DNA of 64,000 nucleotides, taken from positions 310,001 through 374,000 of the forward strand of contig NZ_WVNW01000001.1 of assembly GCF_013179285.1 (NCBI RefSeq), written 5' to 3'. The notes beneath the pieces were generated by a model. That model made no database searches and was not told where the DNA came from. It saw nothing but the letters and a program-made list of their open reading frames with translations. Shown here one piece after another: positions 16,613-25,383 of this stretch. A program made the position numbers and the translations under genes. How positions within the stretch are numbered: position 1 is the stretch's first letter; each line of letters opens with the position of its first letter. Origin of the DNA: Roseobacter sp. HKCCD6576-2. GTDB taxonomy: Bacteria; Pseudomonadota; Alphaproteobacteria; Rhodobacterales; Rhodobacteraceae.

Positions 16613-16803
16613 TGATGGTTAAAATCGTCTCACTCTTTTTGATTGGTATGGTCGTTTTGGCGATGTTTGGGCGGTTGCGCCTGCCGCGGATCGGGCGCCG
16701 CGATGGGTCCGGCGGATTGCCGAAACCGCGGCTCTGCCCGGAATGTGGCCGGTACAATCTCAAAGGCGGGCCATGCCGTCGGTGTTCCGAGGAGCAGGAC
16801 TAA
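16612..16803 (+). CDS. Small membrane protein with C-terminal zinc ribbon
   Basis: 63 aa. One hydrophobic helix (residues ~3-20) is followed by a basic linker and a CPECGRYNLKGGPCRRC module (Cys42, 45, 55, 58) that looks like a four-Cys zinc ribbon. The start at 16612 overlaps the stop of the S49 peptidase, and the antiporter gene begins three bases after its stop, so it is embedded in an operon. It probably sits in the inner membrane with the ribbon in the cytoplasm. No function is known to me. Confidence 0.75.
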   Translation: MMVKIVSLFLIGMVVLAMFGRLRLPRIGRRDGSGGLPKPRLCPECGRYNLKGGPCRRCSEEQD

Positions 16804-16806
16804 AAG

Positions 16807-17763
16807 ATGATCATCGAGTTTCTGCTTGCGGGCCTTGGCCTGATCATCTTGCTCTTGGCCGGCGATGTCTTGGTGCGGGGTGCGGTCAATTTGAGCCTGC
16901 GGCTGGGCATTCCGGCGTTGATTGTCAGTTTGACGGTTGTGGCCTTTGGCACGTCTGCGCCCGAGCTGCTGATCTCGATCCAGGCGATTTGGGAAGGCGT
17001 GCCCGGGCTGGCGCTGGGCAATGTTGTCGGTTCCAACACCGCGAATGTTCTTTTGGTGCTTGGGGTTCCGGCCTTGATCTCCGGGCTGGACACCAGGCAA
17101 TGCGAAACCCGTCGCACGTATTTGATGATGATTGCCGGGACGTTTCTTTTCATCGGCCTGGCCTATGCGGGTCCGTTTATCTGGTGGCATGGGTTGGTGC
17201 TTCTGGCGGGTTTGAGCTTGGTACTGGGCGACGCTTTTCGCAGCGCACAAGCCCACCGCGCCGAAGCCAATGGCGCGATGATTGCCGAAGAAGAACTGGA
17301 AGAAGCGGATCCGTCGATGCCGTGGTGGAAAATCGGTCTCTATATGCTTCTGGGCTTGATTGGCTTGCCCTTGGGGGCGGACCTCCTAGTGGATAGTGCA
17401 ACCTCTATCGCGCGGGCGTATGGGATCAGTGAGACGGTGATTGGTCTGACCCTCGTGGCCATCGGTACGTCGCTACCAGAACTCGCCACCACGGTCATGG
17501 CGGCGATCCGACAGCATGCCGAGGTGGCGATCGGCAATGTCATCGGCTCGAATATGTTCAACCTGCTGGCGATTATTGGGGTGGCATCCCTTGTTGGGCC
17601 GATCCCGGTTGCGCCTGAGTTCTTTGTCTTCGATTTCTGGGTGATGCTGGCCGCATCCTTGGTCTTGGCGCCGTTTGTCTTCATGAAGCTGAAAATGGGC
17701 CGGGTGGTTGGTTTGGCCTTCGTGGCGCTTTACATCATCTATATCGGCACTCTTCTGGCCTGA
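16807..17763 (+). CDS. Calcium/sodium antiporter, CaCA family (YrbG-like)
   Basis: 318 aa, about ten hydrophobic segments. The two inverted alpha-repeats are clear: FGTSAPELLISIQAIWEGVPGLALGNVVGSNTANV (in parts, ~45-85) and IGTSLPELATTVMAAIRQHAEVAIGNVIGSNMFN (in parts, ~220-255), each with the ion-binding GTSxPE and GNxxGSN. An acidic loop lies between them (EEELEEADPS). It exchanges Ca2+ for Na+ or H+ across the inner membrane. It belongs to the run starting with the S49 peptidase. Confidence 0.94.
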   Translation: MIIEFLLAGLGLIILLLAGDVLVRGAVNLSLRLGIPALIVSLTVVAFGTSAPELLISIQAIWEGVPGLALGNVVGSNTANVLLVLGVPALISGLDTRQCETRRTYLMMIAGTFLFIGLAYAGPFIWWHGLVLLAGLSLVLGDAFRSAQAHRAEANGAMIAEEELEEADPSMPWWKIGLYMLLGLIGLPLGADLLVDSATSIARAYGISETVIGLTLVAIGTSLPELATTVMAAIRQHAEVAIGNVIGSNMFNLLAIIGVASLVGPIPVAPEFFVFDFWVMLAASLVLAPFVFMKLKMGRVVGLAFVALYIIYIGTLLA

Positions 17764-17777
17764 GACTTGGGGGAAAC

Positions 17778-18554
17778 ATGGCCGCATTGGTGACAGGGGC
17801 GGGTAAACGTCTGGGCCGCGCAATGGCCGTTGCCCTGGCAGAGGCGGGGTTTGACGTGGCTGTGCATTACGCAAGCTCCGAGGTAGAGGCCGCGGAAACG
17901 GTGGCGCAGATCACGGCGCTTGGGCGGCGGGCGGTTGCTTTGCAGGCCGATCTGCTCTCGGAGGAAGAAACTGACGCGCTCTTGCCGCACGCGGTGGACG
18001 CGTTGGGCACCCCGATCACGCACCTGATCAACAACGCCTCGATCTTCGAATATGACACGCTGGCCACCGCGACGCGCGAAAGCTGGGATCGGCATTTGGA
18101 GTCCAACCTCCGCGCACCGTTTGTTCTGACGCAAGCGTTGGCCGATCAGATCCCGGAGGCGGCTGTTGATGCGGCGGGTGAACCCATGGCCCGGGGGCTC
18201 GTCGTTAACATGATCGATCAGCGGGTCCGCAAGCTGACGCCCGAATTCATGACATATACGATTGCCAAGATGGGGCTTTGGGCGTTCACCCAGACCGCCG
18301 CGCAAGCTCTGGCGCCCAAGGTACGGGTCAATGCCATCGGACCTGGACCGACCCTGCAGGGTGCGCGACAATCAGCTGAGCATTTTTCGGCACAACGCAA
18401 AGCAACGGTTTTGGAGCGCGGCGCGTCACCGGAGGACATCGTCGGGGCGCTGCGATATCTCCTCTCTGCCAGCGCTGTCACTGGACAGTTGATTTGTGTC
18501 GACGGGGGGCAGCATCTGGGGTGGCAGACGCCGGATGTGTTGGGCGTCGAATAG
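17778..18554 (+). CDS. Short-chain dehydrogenase, pteridine reductase/FolM-like
   Basis: 258 aa. The glycine motif TGAGKRLG fits the pteridine-reductase TGxxxRxG form, and HYASS after strand 2 resembles NADPH-dependent members. The catalytic Tyr-Lys are in YTIAK; the usual catalytic Ser is replaced by Asp in VVNMIDQRV, as in FolM/PTR1 enzymes. A role in reducing dihydromonapterin or dihydrofolate is therefore likely; such genes often lie near folate genes in alphaproteobacteria but none is adjacent here. It starts 15 bases after the antiporter stop. Confidence 0.82.
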   Translation: MAALVTGAGKRLGRAMAVALAEAGFDVAVHYASSEVEAAETVAQITALGRRAVALQADLLSEEETDALLPHAVDALGTPITHLINNASIFEYDTLATATRESWDRHLESNLRAPFVLTQALADQIPEAAVDAAGEPMARGLVVNMIDQRVRKLTPEFMTYTIAKMGLWAFTQTAAQALAPKVRVNAIGPGPTLQGARQSAEHFSAQRKATVLERGASPEDIVGALRYLLSASAVTGQLICVDGGQHLGWQTPDVLGVE

Positions 18555-18855
18555 GAGCACGCGCGGTTCCGAAAGGTCAGTTGTCCACCGTGAACGCGTA
18601 TGTAACGCTCCGACGACTCTTTTATGACAGCCGTGTTGCCATGAAGGAATCATCAAAAAGTTTCCTTTGAAAACAACGTTTTGAGAAAGTGCCTAAAAAA
18701 TAGGCAAACCGATGAACTGGGCCAAAAACAACAAAAAAATCGCCCTGCCCAAGATTTATCCGAAAGCTTATCCACAGGAATGGTGGAAACCTTTAGGGTT
18801 GATCCCTGACCCATCTCATTGCAGCCAGAACGGGAATCGCTAAGACCGTTGAGAC
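18555..18855. other. AT-rich intergenic region before uvrC
   Basis: No gene is seen in these 301 bases. The stretch 18650-18780 is much richer in A and T than the surrounding genes. It holds a hairpin GCCTA-AAAAA-TAGGC (18691-18705), an AAGGAA/TTCCTT inverted repeat (18644-18649, 18662-18667), a perfect DnaA box (18768-18776), and two weaker look-alikes, TTTATCCGA (18755-18763) and TTGTCCACC (18581-18589). It must also contain the uvrC promoter. Whether DnaA acts on it is unknown. Confidence 0.6.
18768..18776 (+). promoter_or_regulatory. Perfect consensus DnaA box
   Basis: TTATCCACA is identical to the bacterial DnaA-box consensus. It lies 80 bases before the uvrC start in an AT-rich gap, with a degenerate copy five bases upstream (18755-18763). 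A single 9-mer can arise by chance in a long sequence, but the local context makes it worth recording. Confidence 0.5.
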
Positions 18856-20721
18856 ATGTCTGATAAGGCCGAAAAAACCACGCCAACCGGGCACCAGGTG
18901 ATCCAATCCTACCTCAAGGTTTTGGACAATTCGCCGGGTGTGTACCGGATGCTCGATGCGCAGTCGCGGGTGCTCTATGTCGGCAAGGCAAGGGCGCTGA
19001 AAAAGCGTGTGTCGAACTATGCCAAACCGACGGGGCATGATCCTCGCATCGCCCGGATGATCCGTGAAACCGCCTCGATGATGTTCCTCACCACGCGGAC
19101 GGAGACCGAGGCGCTGCTTCTGGAGCAGAACCTGATCAAGCAGCTCAAGCCGCGCTACAATGTGCTGCTGCGGGACGATAAAAGCTTCCCGAATATCTTG
19201 GTTTCGGCCGAGCATGACTTCCCACAGATCAAAAAACATCGCGGCGCGAAGAAAGAGAAAGGCGGCTATTTTGGCCCCTTCGCCAGTGCCGGCGCCGTGA
19301 ACCGGACCCTGAACCAATTGCAGAAGGTGTTCTTGCTCCGCAACTGCTCCGACGCGACCTTCGATAGCCGCACCCGACCCTGTCTGCTCTATCAGATCAA
19401 ACGCTGCAGCGCGCCCTGCGTCGGCTATATCAGCCAGGAAGACTACGCCGCCTCCGTTAAGGATGCGGAGCGGTTTCTGTCGGGGAACAGCACCAAAATC
19501 CAAGAAACCCTCGCCCGGGATATGGCGGCGGCGTCGGAGGCGATGGAGTTCGAACGGGCCGCCGCGCTCCGCGACCGGATCCGCGCGCTGACCAATGTGC
19601 AGTCGGCCCAAGGCATCAACCCAAAAGGTGTCACAGAGGCCGACATCATCGCGCTGCATATGGAGGGCGGGCAGGCCTGTGTGCAGGTGTTTTTCATCCG
19701 TGCCAATCAGAATTGGGGCAACCGCGATTTCTATCCCCGCGTGGCGGGCGCCGAGGCACCTGAGGTCTTGGAAGCCTTCATCGGACAGTTCTACGACACC
19801 AAAGAGCCGCCGCGGCAGTTGATCCTGTCTCACGGCATCGAAAACACAGACCTGATGGCCGAGGCGCTGAGTCAGAAGCTTGGCCGCAAGGTGGAAATTC
19901 TGGTGCCACAGCGCGGCGAAAAGGCAGAGCTTGTGGCCGGTGCGGAGCGCAACGCCCGCGAGAGCTTGGCGCGCAAGATGGCGGAGACCGCGACACAGAC
20001 CAAACTGTTGAGCGGGCTGGCGGAGGCCTTCGATCTGGATGCGCCGCCCAAGCGGATCGAGGTCTATGACAACTCGCATATTCAAGGCACCAACGCGGTT
20101 GGTGGGATGATCGTCGCCGGCCCCGATGGCTTCATGAAATCCCAGTACCGGAAGTTCAATATTAAGGGGACGGATATCACGCCAGGCGATGATTTCGGGA
20201 TGATGAAAGAGGTGCTCACTCGCCGGTTCCAACGGCTTCTGAAAGAAGACCCTGATCGCCAGACCGAGGCCTGGCCCGATCTTCTGCTGATCGATGGTGG
20301 TGCGGGACAGATCAGCGCGGTGGCGGAGATCATGGGCGATCTGGGCGTCGATGATGTGCCCTTCATCGGCGTGGCAAAAGGCATCGACCGGGATGCAGGG
20401 AAAGAGGAATTCCACCGCCCCGGCACGCGCCCCTTCGCCTTGAGACACAACGACCCGGTGCTGTATTTCGTCCAACGTCTGCGGGATGAGGCGCACCGCT
20501 TTGCCATCGGCGCGCACCGTCAGAAACGGTCGAAAGCGGTCGGGGCTACGCCGCTTGATGACGTGCCAGGCGTCGGTGCAACCCGCAAACGTGCGCTTCT
20601 GAGCCATTTCGGGAGCGCCAAGGCGGTGGCCCGTGCCGACCTCTCCGATCTCAAAGCCGTTGAAGGGATTTCCGATGCGATGGCCGAGACGATCTATGAC
20701 TTCTTCCATGAGCGCGGCTAA
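18856..20721 (+). CDS. uvrC: Excinuclease ABC subunit C
   Basis: 621 aa, normal UvrC length. The GIY-YIG nuclease at residues ~28-105 starts with SPGVYRML and [14 protein letters not shown], and cuts 3' of the lesion. A UVR (UvrB-binding) segment lies at ~205-240 ([18 protein letters not shown]). The RNase H-like endonuclease core has [19 protein letters not shown] and [11 protein letters not shown]. Tandem helix-hairpin-helix motifs close the protein ([20 protein letters not shown] and [15 protein letters not shown]). It works in nucleotide excision repair and heads the uvrC-pgsA-moaD-moaE run. Confidence 0.97.
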   Translation: MSDKAEKTTPTGHQVIQSYLKVLDNSPGVYRMLDAQSRVLYVGKARALKKRVSNYAKPTGHDPRIARMIRETASMMFLTTRTETEALLLEQNLIKQLKPRYNVLLRDDKSFPNILVSAEHDFPQIKKHRGAKKEKGGYFGPFASAGAVNRTLNQLQKVFLLRNCSDATFDSRTRPCLLYQIKRCSAPCVGYISQEDYAASVKDAERFLSGNSTKIQETLARDMAAASEAMEFERAAALRDRIRALTNVQSAQGINPKGVTEADIIALHMEGGQACVQVFFIRANQNWGNRDFYPRVAGAEAPEVLEAFIGQFYDTKEPPRQLILSHGIENTDLMAEALSQKLGRKVEILVPQRGEKAELVAGAERNARESLARKMAETATQTKLLSGLAEAFDLDAPPKRIEVYDNSHIQGTNAVGGMIVAGPDGFMKSQYRKFNIKGTDITPGDDFGMMKEVLTRRFQRLLKEDPDRQTEAWPDLLLIDGGAGQISAVAEIMGDLGVDDVPFIGVAKGIDRDAGKEEFHRPGTRPFALRHNDPVLYFVQRLRDEAHRFAIGAHRQKRSKAVGATPLDDVPGVGATRKRALLSHFGSAKAVARADLSDLKAVEGISDAMAETIYDFFHERG

Positions 20722-20738
20722 GGCGATAAGGCTGGCAC

Positions 20739-21401
20739 ATGCGTTGGACCATTCCCAATATCCTGACCGTCTTCCGTCTTTTGGCCGCCCCGGCTTTGGG
20801 TCTGATTTTTCTTTTTCTGGACAGGCCTTACGCCGATTGGGTGGCGGTTGTTCTGTTCATCTCCGCCTCACTCACCGACTATATCGATGGCGATCTCGCC
20901 CGACGTTGGAATCAGGTGAGCAAATTCGGCGCGATGTTGGATCCGATTGCCGACAAAGCGATGGTGGTGATGGCGCTCGCGGTGCTGCTTGGCATATTGG
21001 GGGTCTCTGTTTGGCTGATGATCCCGGTCGTCGCGATCCTGTTTCGGGAGGTATTTGTCTCTGGCCTGCGGGAGTTTTTGGGCGACACCGCTGGCACGCT
21101 TAAGGTCACGCCATTGGCGAAGTGGAAGACAGCCGTGCAGATGGTGGCGATCGCGCTGCTTTTTGCCTGGGGTCTGTTTGAGCATTATTTCGGGATGCAG
21201 ACCTATGGCATGGATGGCGAGATCGTGCGCGATGTGCTGGGCGGCGTGATCGAAGACGAATTTGGGCTGATCTGGAAGTATTACGGGCTGCTGCTCACCT
21301 CATGGGGCGGTTTGGCGCTGCTGTGGTTGGCAGCAGGCCTTACATTGGTGACTGGCGTCGACTATTTCCTAAAGGCGATGCCGCATCTGCGAGAGGACTG
21401 A
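20739..21401 (+). CDS. pgsA: CDP-diacylglycerol-glycerol-3-phosphate 3-phosphatidyltransferase
   Basis: 220 aa with four to six hydrophobic segments. The N-terminal RWTIPNILTVFRLLAAP and the CDP-alcohol phosphotransferase motif DYIDGDLARRWNQVSKFGAMLDPIADK (in parts, residues ~47-73) identify PgsA. It makes phosphatidylglycerophosphate in the inner membrane, the first step to phosphatidylglycerol and cardiolipin. A ~35-residue insertion near the C-terminus (HYFGMQTYGMDGEIVRDVLG) makes it somewhat longer than the usual ~180-190 aa. moaD starts one base after its stop. Confidence 0.93.
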   Translation: MRWTIPNILTVFRLLAAPALGLIFLFLDRPYADWVAVVLFISASLTDYIDGDLARRWNQVSKFGAMLDPIADKAMVVMALAVLLGILGVSVWLMIPVVAILFREVFVSGLREFLGDTAGTLKVTPLAKWKTAVQMVAIALLFAWGLFEHYFGMQTYGMDGEIVRDVLGGVIEDEFGLIWKYYGLLLTSWGGLALLWLAAGLTLVTGVDYFLKAMPHLRED

Positions 21402-21402
21402 T

Positions 21403-21651
21403 ATGGTGGAACTGCGCTATTTTGCTTGGCTTCGGGAGCGCGTCGGTGTCGGCCATGAACAGGTCGAGACGGAAGCCGCCACCGTCGGCGAGTTGATCAA
21501 CGAGCTCAAGGCGCGCGACGAGGCCTATGCGTTCGCGTTCTCTGACCTCTCTGCGATCCGCGCCGCGGTTGATCAAGAACTGGTGGAGTTTGATGCGCCG
21601 CTGGCTGGTGCCCGCGAGATTGCGTTTTTCCCACCGATGACCGGGGGCTGA
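21403..21651 (+). CDS. moaD: Molybdopterin synthase sulfur carrier subunit MoaD
   Basis: 82 aa ubiquitin-like protein ending in the essential Gly-Gly (PPMTGG), which becomes thiocarboxylated to carry sulfur for molybdopterin. The N-terminal VELRYFAWLRERVG is typical. It begins immediately after pgsA and is followed five bases later by moaE, its enzymatic partner. Confidence 0.95.
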   Translation: MVELRYFAWLRERVGVGHEQVETEAATVGELINELKARDEAYAFAFSDLSAIRAAVDQELVEFDAPLAGAREIAFFPPMTGG

Positions 21652-21656
21652 GCCGC

Positions 21657-22097
21657 ATGATCCGTGTGCAGTCCGACCTGTTCGATATGGGTGCTGAGCT
21701 GAACCGGTTCGCCGCCGATGCCGCAGGTGCGGGCGCGGTGGTCAGCTTTTCCGGTTTGGTGCGGGACGTGGCGACGGGTGATCTCAGCAAAATGATCATC
21801 GAACATTACCCCGGCATGACCGAGAAGGCGTTGGGCGAGATCGCGGATCAAGCGCGGTTCCGCTGGTCTTTGACGGATGTATTTGTCTTGCATCGCTATG
21901 GCGAGATGACGCCAGGCGAGCCGATCATGATGGTCGCCACGGCCGCACGCCATCGCGCGGATGCGTTTGCCGCAGCCGAATTCCTGATGGATTACCTGAA
22001 ATCTCGCGCGCCATTCTGGAAACAGGAAATCGCCGGCGATAAGGCCGATTGGGTCGCGGCACGTGACGAAGATGAGGCGGCGCTCAAGCGCTGGTAA
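21657..22097 (+). CDS. moaE: Molybdopterin synthase catalytic subunit MoaE
   Basis: 146 aa, full length. Family motifs: AGAVVSFSGLVRD near the N-terminus, IEHYPGMTEKALGEI, VLHRYGEMTPGEPIMMVATAARHRADAF (in segments) and the catalytic Lys region LKSRAPFWKQE. It transfers sulfur from MoaD to cyclic pyranopterin monophosphate. Last gene of the uvrC operon; a convergent gene ends 19 bases downstream. Confidence 0.96.
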   Translation: MIRVQSDLFDMGAELNRFAADAAGAGAVVSFSGLVRDVATGDLSKMIIEHYPGMTEKALGEIADQARFRWSLTDVFVLHRYGEMTPGEPIMMVATAARHRADAFAAAEFLMDYLKSRAPFWKQEIAGDKADWVAARDEDEAALKRW

Positions 22098-22115
22098 GTC
22101 TCGGGGCTTACAGGT

Positions 22116-22442
22116 CTAGCCCTGATTGGCCCGCTCGACATACGCGCGCAGCTCTTCGGCTTCCTGCCGGGCTTCGCGCAAACCCTCCATCGCCGCGCGC
22201 AGTTCCGCTTCGGTCTGGCTTAGCTGGTTGGTCAGTTCGGCCTCGCGCTGCTGCAGATACGTGATCGCTTGATCGCGGGTTTCTTCCGCATCGTGCAGCG
22301 CCTTGGCCATCTCATCCATTTCGCTCAAATCGGCGCCGGTCACCCGGCTGAACCGATGCACCAGCCAATTCGCAAACCAGCCCAACACAAACGCCACGAA
22401 CAGAATGATGGCAATGGCGACAATAAACTCAGTTCTGTTCAT
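22116..22442 (-). CDS. Membrane-anchored coiled-coil protein of unknown function
   Basis: 108 aa from the ATG at 22442, the point where a sensible N-terminal membrane helix begins (EFIVAIAIILFVAFVLGWFA, residues 5-24). The rest is charged and heptad-like (EETRDQAITYLQQREAEL to REARQEAEELRAYVERA), predicting a long cytoplasmic or periplasmic coiled coil. Its start lies inside the last codons of the OmpA-family gene, overlapping by 14 bases, so the two are probably co-translated. A structural or scaffolding envelope role is inference. Confidence 0.75.
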   Translation of the reverse strand: MNRTEFIVAIAIILFVAFVLGWFANWLVHRFSRVTGADLSEMDEMAKALHDAEETRDQAITYLQQREAELTNQLSQTEAELRAAMEGLREARQEAEELRAYVERANQG

Positions 22443-24342
22443 CCGATCCCTCTTCGGCGGGCGGGTCGTCCGCCTCTGCCGCAGCCTCTTCGGCGGGGTC
22501 CTCCGCCGTCTCTCTCTGGCTAGACGGCACGCCGCCCGCAAGCAACCGGAATTCGATGCGGCGATTGCGCTCGCGGCCCTCTTCGGTGCCATTGTCATCG
22601 ATCGGCTGCGTCTCGCCATAACCCTGCGCGGTAAGGTTTGAGACCAGCACGCCGCGCGCCAGAAGCCCATTCAGAACCGCATCGGCGCGGGCTTGGCTGA
22701 GGTTGAGGTTCATCACTTCGCGGCCCTGGCTGTCGGTGTGGCCGCCGATCTCCATCCGCGCATGGCGGCAATCCGGCAGCATCTCGGCGATCTGGTCGAG
22801 GATTTCGCCCGAGGTTTCGTTGATCTCAACCGAGCCGGGATCGAAGGTGATTTTGCGCTCTCCAAGAAGGGTCGTGATCCGCGCGACGCATTCCTCGGCG
22901 GTTGGAATGTTGGCCGTTGGGTCCAGAAGTTCCTGATATGTGACGTCGATCTCGTAATTATCGGCCTCGCCCAGTTTCTCGGAAAGAAGCCGCGAGAGGT
23001 CAGATACTGCCGATTGGCTGCCCGTGTTGCCGCGGATGGAGACGAGGCCGGGCTCCACCGTCAGGCTGCCATTGTTCAGCAACGCAAGGGCCTCTAGCCC
23101 GGCCAGAACGCGGATAACCCAGCCATCGGGCAGGTCGTCGTCATTGCGGGTGGCCAGATAAGTGTCGTCACGGCCAAGCGTGGCGCGGGCATAGGCATAG
23201 ATCGCACGCTCCGCTTGATCATCGGGCAGGCGGCCACGCAGTTGCACATACCCTTCCGGGCTGCGGGTCGCGACAAAGCTGGGCGGGCCCTCTTCATCAC
23301 TGTCCTCGGGTGGTTCCGGCAAAACACCATGGAGGGAGAAGACCGGGGGCAAATCGGCGTCCAGTTCGCCGATGACCCGATCAAACAGCCCCTGCGGTGT
23401 GCCCTCCGCCGCAATCAGGGTGACATCGGCGTCGGAAAAGGTCAGCGTTCCGGCGCCGAGCGCCGTCAGCGCTTCCATCCCGATGGTCACCGCTTCGGCC
23501 CATCGCGGGGACGGCACGCCAATCCCGATCACGCAGTTTTCCGGGCCGTTCAGCCCGGCCTCACGGGCGGCGCTGAGAATGGCTGCGCGGGTTGTGACGG
23601 TATCAGCGGAGCAGGCCTCGAAATGCGCGCTGTCGAGATCGCGGACGAAGCGTAGCGTGAAGGGTGTGATCACCGGGCGCGGGGCCGAGATGTCCATGAT
23701 CACTTCGACGCCATCGGGCCGCGCCCGGTTCAGAGCGGCGAGATAACGCCGCCGCTCTTCGATGCTTTCGCTCACCGCCGTCACCTCGACGCGCCCGTCA
23801 AAGACCGAGATTTGTGACCGTGGCAGTTCGTTCAGCGCCCGGAAGCCAAAGGCCATCGCGGCCTCCCAATCGGCGGGGATCGGATAGGTCGCGGTCTCCA
23901 CCATATTGGCCACCTCGACACCGTCGCGAATGCCAGAAATTCCATCGGCCACGGCCTCGCGCCCAATCGCCTCGGGGACCAATCCGATCAGCGAAATGCC
24001 ATCGCCGTTCCGGAGCATCTCGAGGGAGAAACGTGGCGGCGCGACACTATCGGGCTCCGTCACATCAAGGGCGTCAATCACCCGATCCGCGTCCACCACG
24101 GCACCGGCGCGCGCCAGCGCCCGGAAGCGGGCGGCCTCATCAGGCGCTGTGCCGATCAGTTGGACTTGCAGCCCATCCGCCTCGACCGAGACCCAATCCA
24201 ACCCTTCTTCGCGCATCGCAAAGGCCACCGCCTCGGTCGAGCGATCCTCAATCCGGAGCGCTGCGACGACCGCAACGATAACGCAGAGCGCGCCGGCGAC
24301 CACAAAGGCCAGCGCGGCAATAAGGGTGGAAATCTTGCTCAT
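22429..24342 (-). CDS. OmpA-family protein with N-terminal anchor and BON-like repeats
   Basis: 637 aa from the ATG at 24342; an upstream start would add 11 unlikely residues. An uncleaved hydrophobic segment (residues ~5-32) is followed by repeated BON-like alpha/beta modules. The C-terminal OmpA peptidoglycan-binding domain (~515-615) carries MEIGGHTDSQGREVMNLNLSQARADAVLNGL (in parts) and QGYGETQPIDDNGTEEGRERNRRIEF, including the Asp and Arg that contact diaminopimelate. The last ~25 residues are acidic. It likely links inner membrane and cell wall. Confidence 0.88.
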   Translation of the reverse strand: MSKISTLIAALAFVVAGALCVIVAVVAALRIEDRSTEAVAFAMREEGLDWVSVEADGLQVQLIGTAPDEAARFRALARAGAVVDADRVIDALDVTEPDSVAPPRFSLEMLRNGDGISLIGLVPEAIGREAVADGISGIRDGVEVANMVETATYPIPADWEAAMAFGFRALNELPRSQISVFDGRVEVTAVSESIEERRRYLAALNRARPDGVEVIMDISAPRPVITPFTLRFVRDLDSAHFEACSADTVTTRAAILSAAREAGLNGPENCVIGIGVPSPRWAEAVTIGMEALTALGAGTLTFSDADVTLIAAEGTPQGLFDRVIGELDADLPPVFSLHGVLPEPPEDSDEEGPPSFVATRSPEGYVQLRGRLPDDQAERAIYAYARATLGRDDTYLATRNDDDLPDGWVIRVLAGLEALALLNNGSLTVEPGLVSIRGNTGSQSAVSDLSRLLSEKLGEADNYEIDVTYQELLDPTANIPTAEECVARITTLLGERKITFDPGSVEINETSGEILDQIAEMLPDCRHARMEIGGHTDSQGREVMNLNLSQARADAVLNGLLARGVLVSNLTAQGYGETQPIDDNGTEEGRERNRRIEFRLLAGGVPSSQRETAEDPAEEAAAEADDPPAEEGSDEQN

Positions 24343-24406
24343 CAGGTCACGTCCAGCTCTGGTCACGGATGCCAAAGGGCTTAGCGCCTTGGTGGGGGGC
24401 GTTCAA

Positions 24407-25372
24407 TCAAACCAGCGCGGCTAAGGCGAAAAACAGCGCAACAAGAAGGCCTGTATCGCGGTTTGATCTGAAAAGCCGCATGCAGGTCTGGGGATCATCT
24501 GTATCAAGCTGGCCCAATTGCCAGACCATATGCCAGCCGAATGCCCAGGCCCCGGCAAGCGCAAACACCATCGCCAAGAGGTTGCCACCAGGCGCCAGCG
24601 CCATGATCACGGCGATGGCCATCACCAGGACCGAGGTGATCAAGAACGCCCGGAGCCAGAGTTTGCTCTGCTCGCCAAACAATCGCGCGGTGGATTTTAC
24701 CCCGATTAGCGCATCATCCTCGGTGTCCTGATGGGCATAAATCGTGTCGTAAAACAGCGTCCAGGCGATCCCGGCCAGGTACAAAACCACCGCTGGCCCG
24801 GCAAGGTTGCCGCTATGGGCGGTCCAGGCCAGAAGCGCCCCCCAGTTGAAGGCGAGACCCAAAAACACCTGCGGCCACCAGGTGAAGCGCTTGGCAAACG
24901 GGTAAATCGCGACCGGCACAAGCGCGAGAATGCCGAGCAAGATGGTGTTCAGGTTGAACGTCAAAAGGATGCCGAGGGCGATCAGCGCTTGGATCACCAG
25001 CCAGCCGAGCGCTTGGTTGACGGTCACCTGCCCGGACGGGATTGGCCGAGATTTGGTGCGGGCGACGGCAGCATCAAAGTCGCGATCCGTGATGTCGTTC
25101 CACGTACACCCAGCACCGCGCATCAAAAACGCCCCAAAAGCGGTGGCGATAACGATCCAGAGGTCAAAGAGGCGCAAGCCCTCAGGGTCAGCAGCGGCGG
25201 CCAAAAACACGCCCCACCAGCACGGCAGAAGCAGGAGCCACGTGCCAATCGGACGGTCCGCCCGGCTTAGCCGCAGATAGGGCCGCGACCAATCTGGCGC
25301 ATATGTGTCGACCCAGTTGTCGCGCACCGCATCGGCAACTTGGCCCTCTGGCGTTCCTGGCGTCTCGCTCAT
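24407..25372 (-). CDS. ubiA: 4-hydroxybenzoate polyprenyltransferase
   Basis: 321 aa from the ATG at 25372 (the longer frame would run into the divergent rsmE gene). Multi-pass membrane enzyme with the first Asp-rich motif in GCTWNDITDRDFDAAVARTKSRP (in parts, ~100-122) and the second in DTIYAHQDTEDDALIGVKSTA (~220-240). It prenylates 4-hydroxybenzoate in ubiquinone synthesis. Together with COQ9 at 46737 it points to ubiquinone-based respiration. Head-to-head with rsmE, only 11 bases apart. Confidence 0.94.
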   Translation of the reverse strand: MSETPGTPEGQVADAVRDNWVDTYAPDWSRPYLRLSRADRPIGTWLLLLPCWWGVFLAAAADPEGLRLFDLWIVIATAFGAFLMRGAGCTWNDITDRDFDAAVARTKSRPIPSGQVTVNQALGWLVIQALIALGILLTFNLNTILLGILALVPVAIYPFAKRFTWWPQVFLGLAFNWGALLAWTAHSGNLAGPAVVLYLAGIAWTLFYDTIYAHQDTEDDALIGVKSTARLFGEQSKLWLRAFLITSVLVMAIAVIMALAPGGNLLAMVFALAGAWAFGWHMVWQLGQLDTDDPQTCMRLFRSNRDTGLLVALFFALAALV

Positions 25373-25383
25373 AGTTTGGCCCC

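Noticed and set aside
18691-18705. GCCTA-AAAAA-TAGGC hairpin as terminator of the FolM-like gene
   Set aside because: It is 137 bases after the stop, has only a 5-base stem and lacks a T-run; it is noted only as part of the intergenic region.
18793-20709. 638-codon open frame antisense to uvrC
   Set aside because: It mirrors uvrC codon structure in GC-rich DNA and its translation (His/Arg/Gly-rich) matches no family; uvrC on the other strand has all expected domains.
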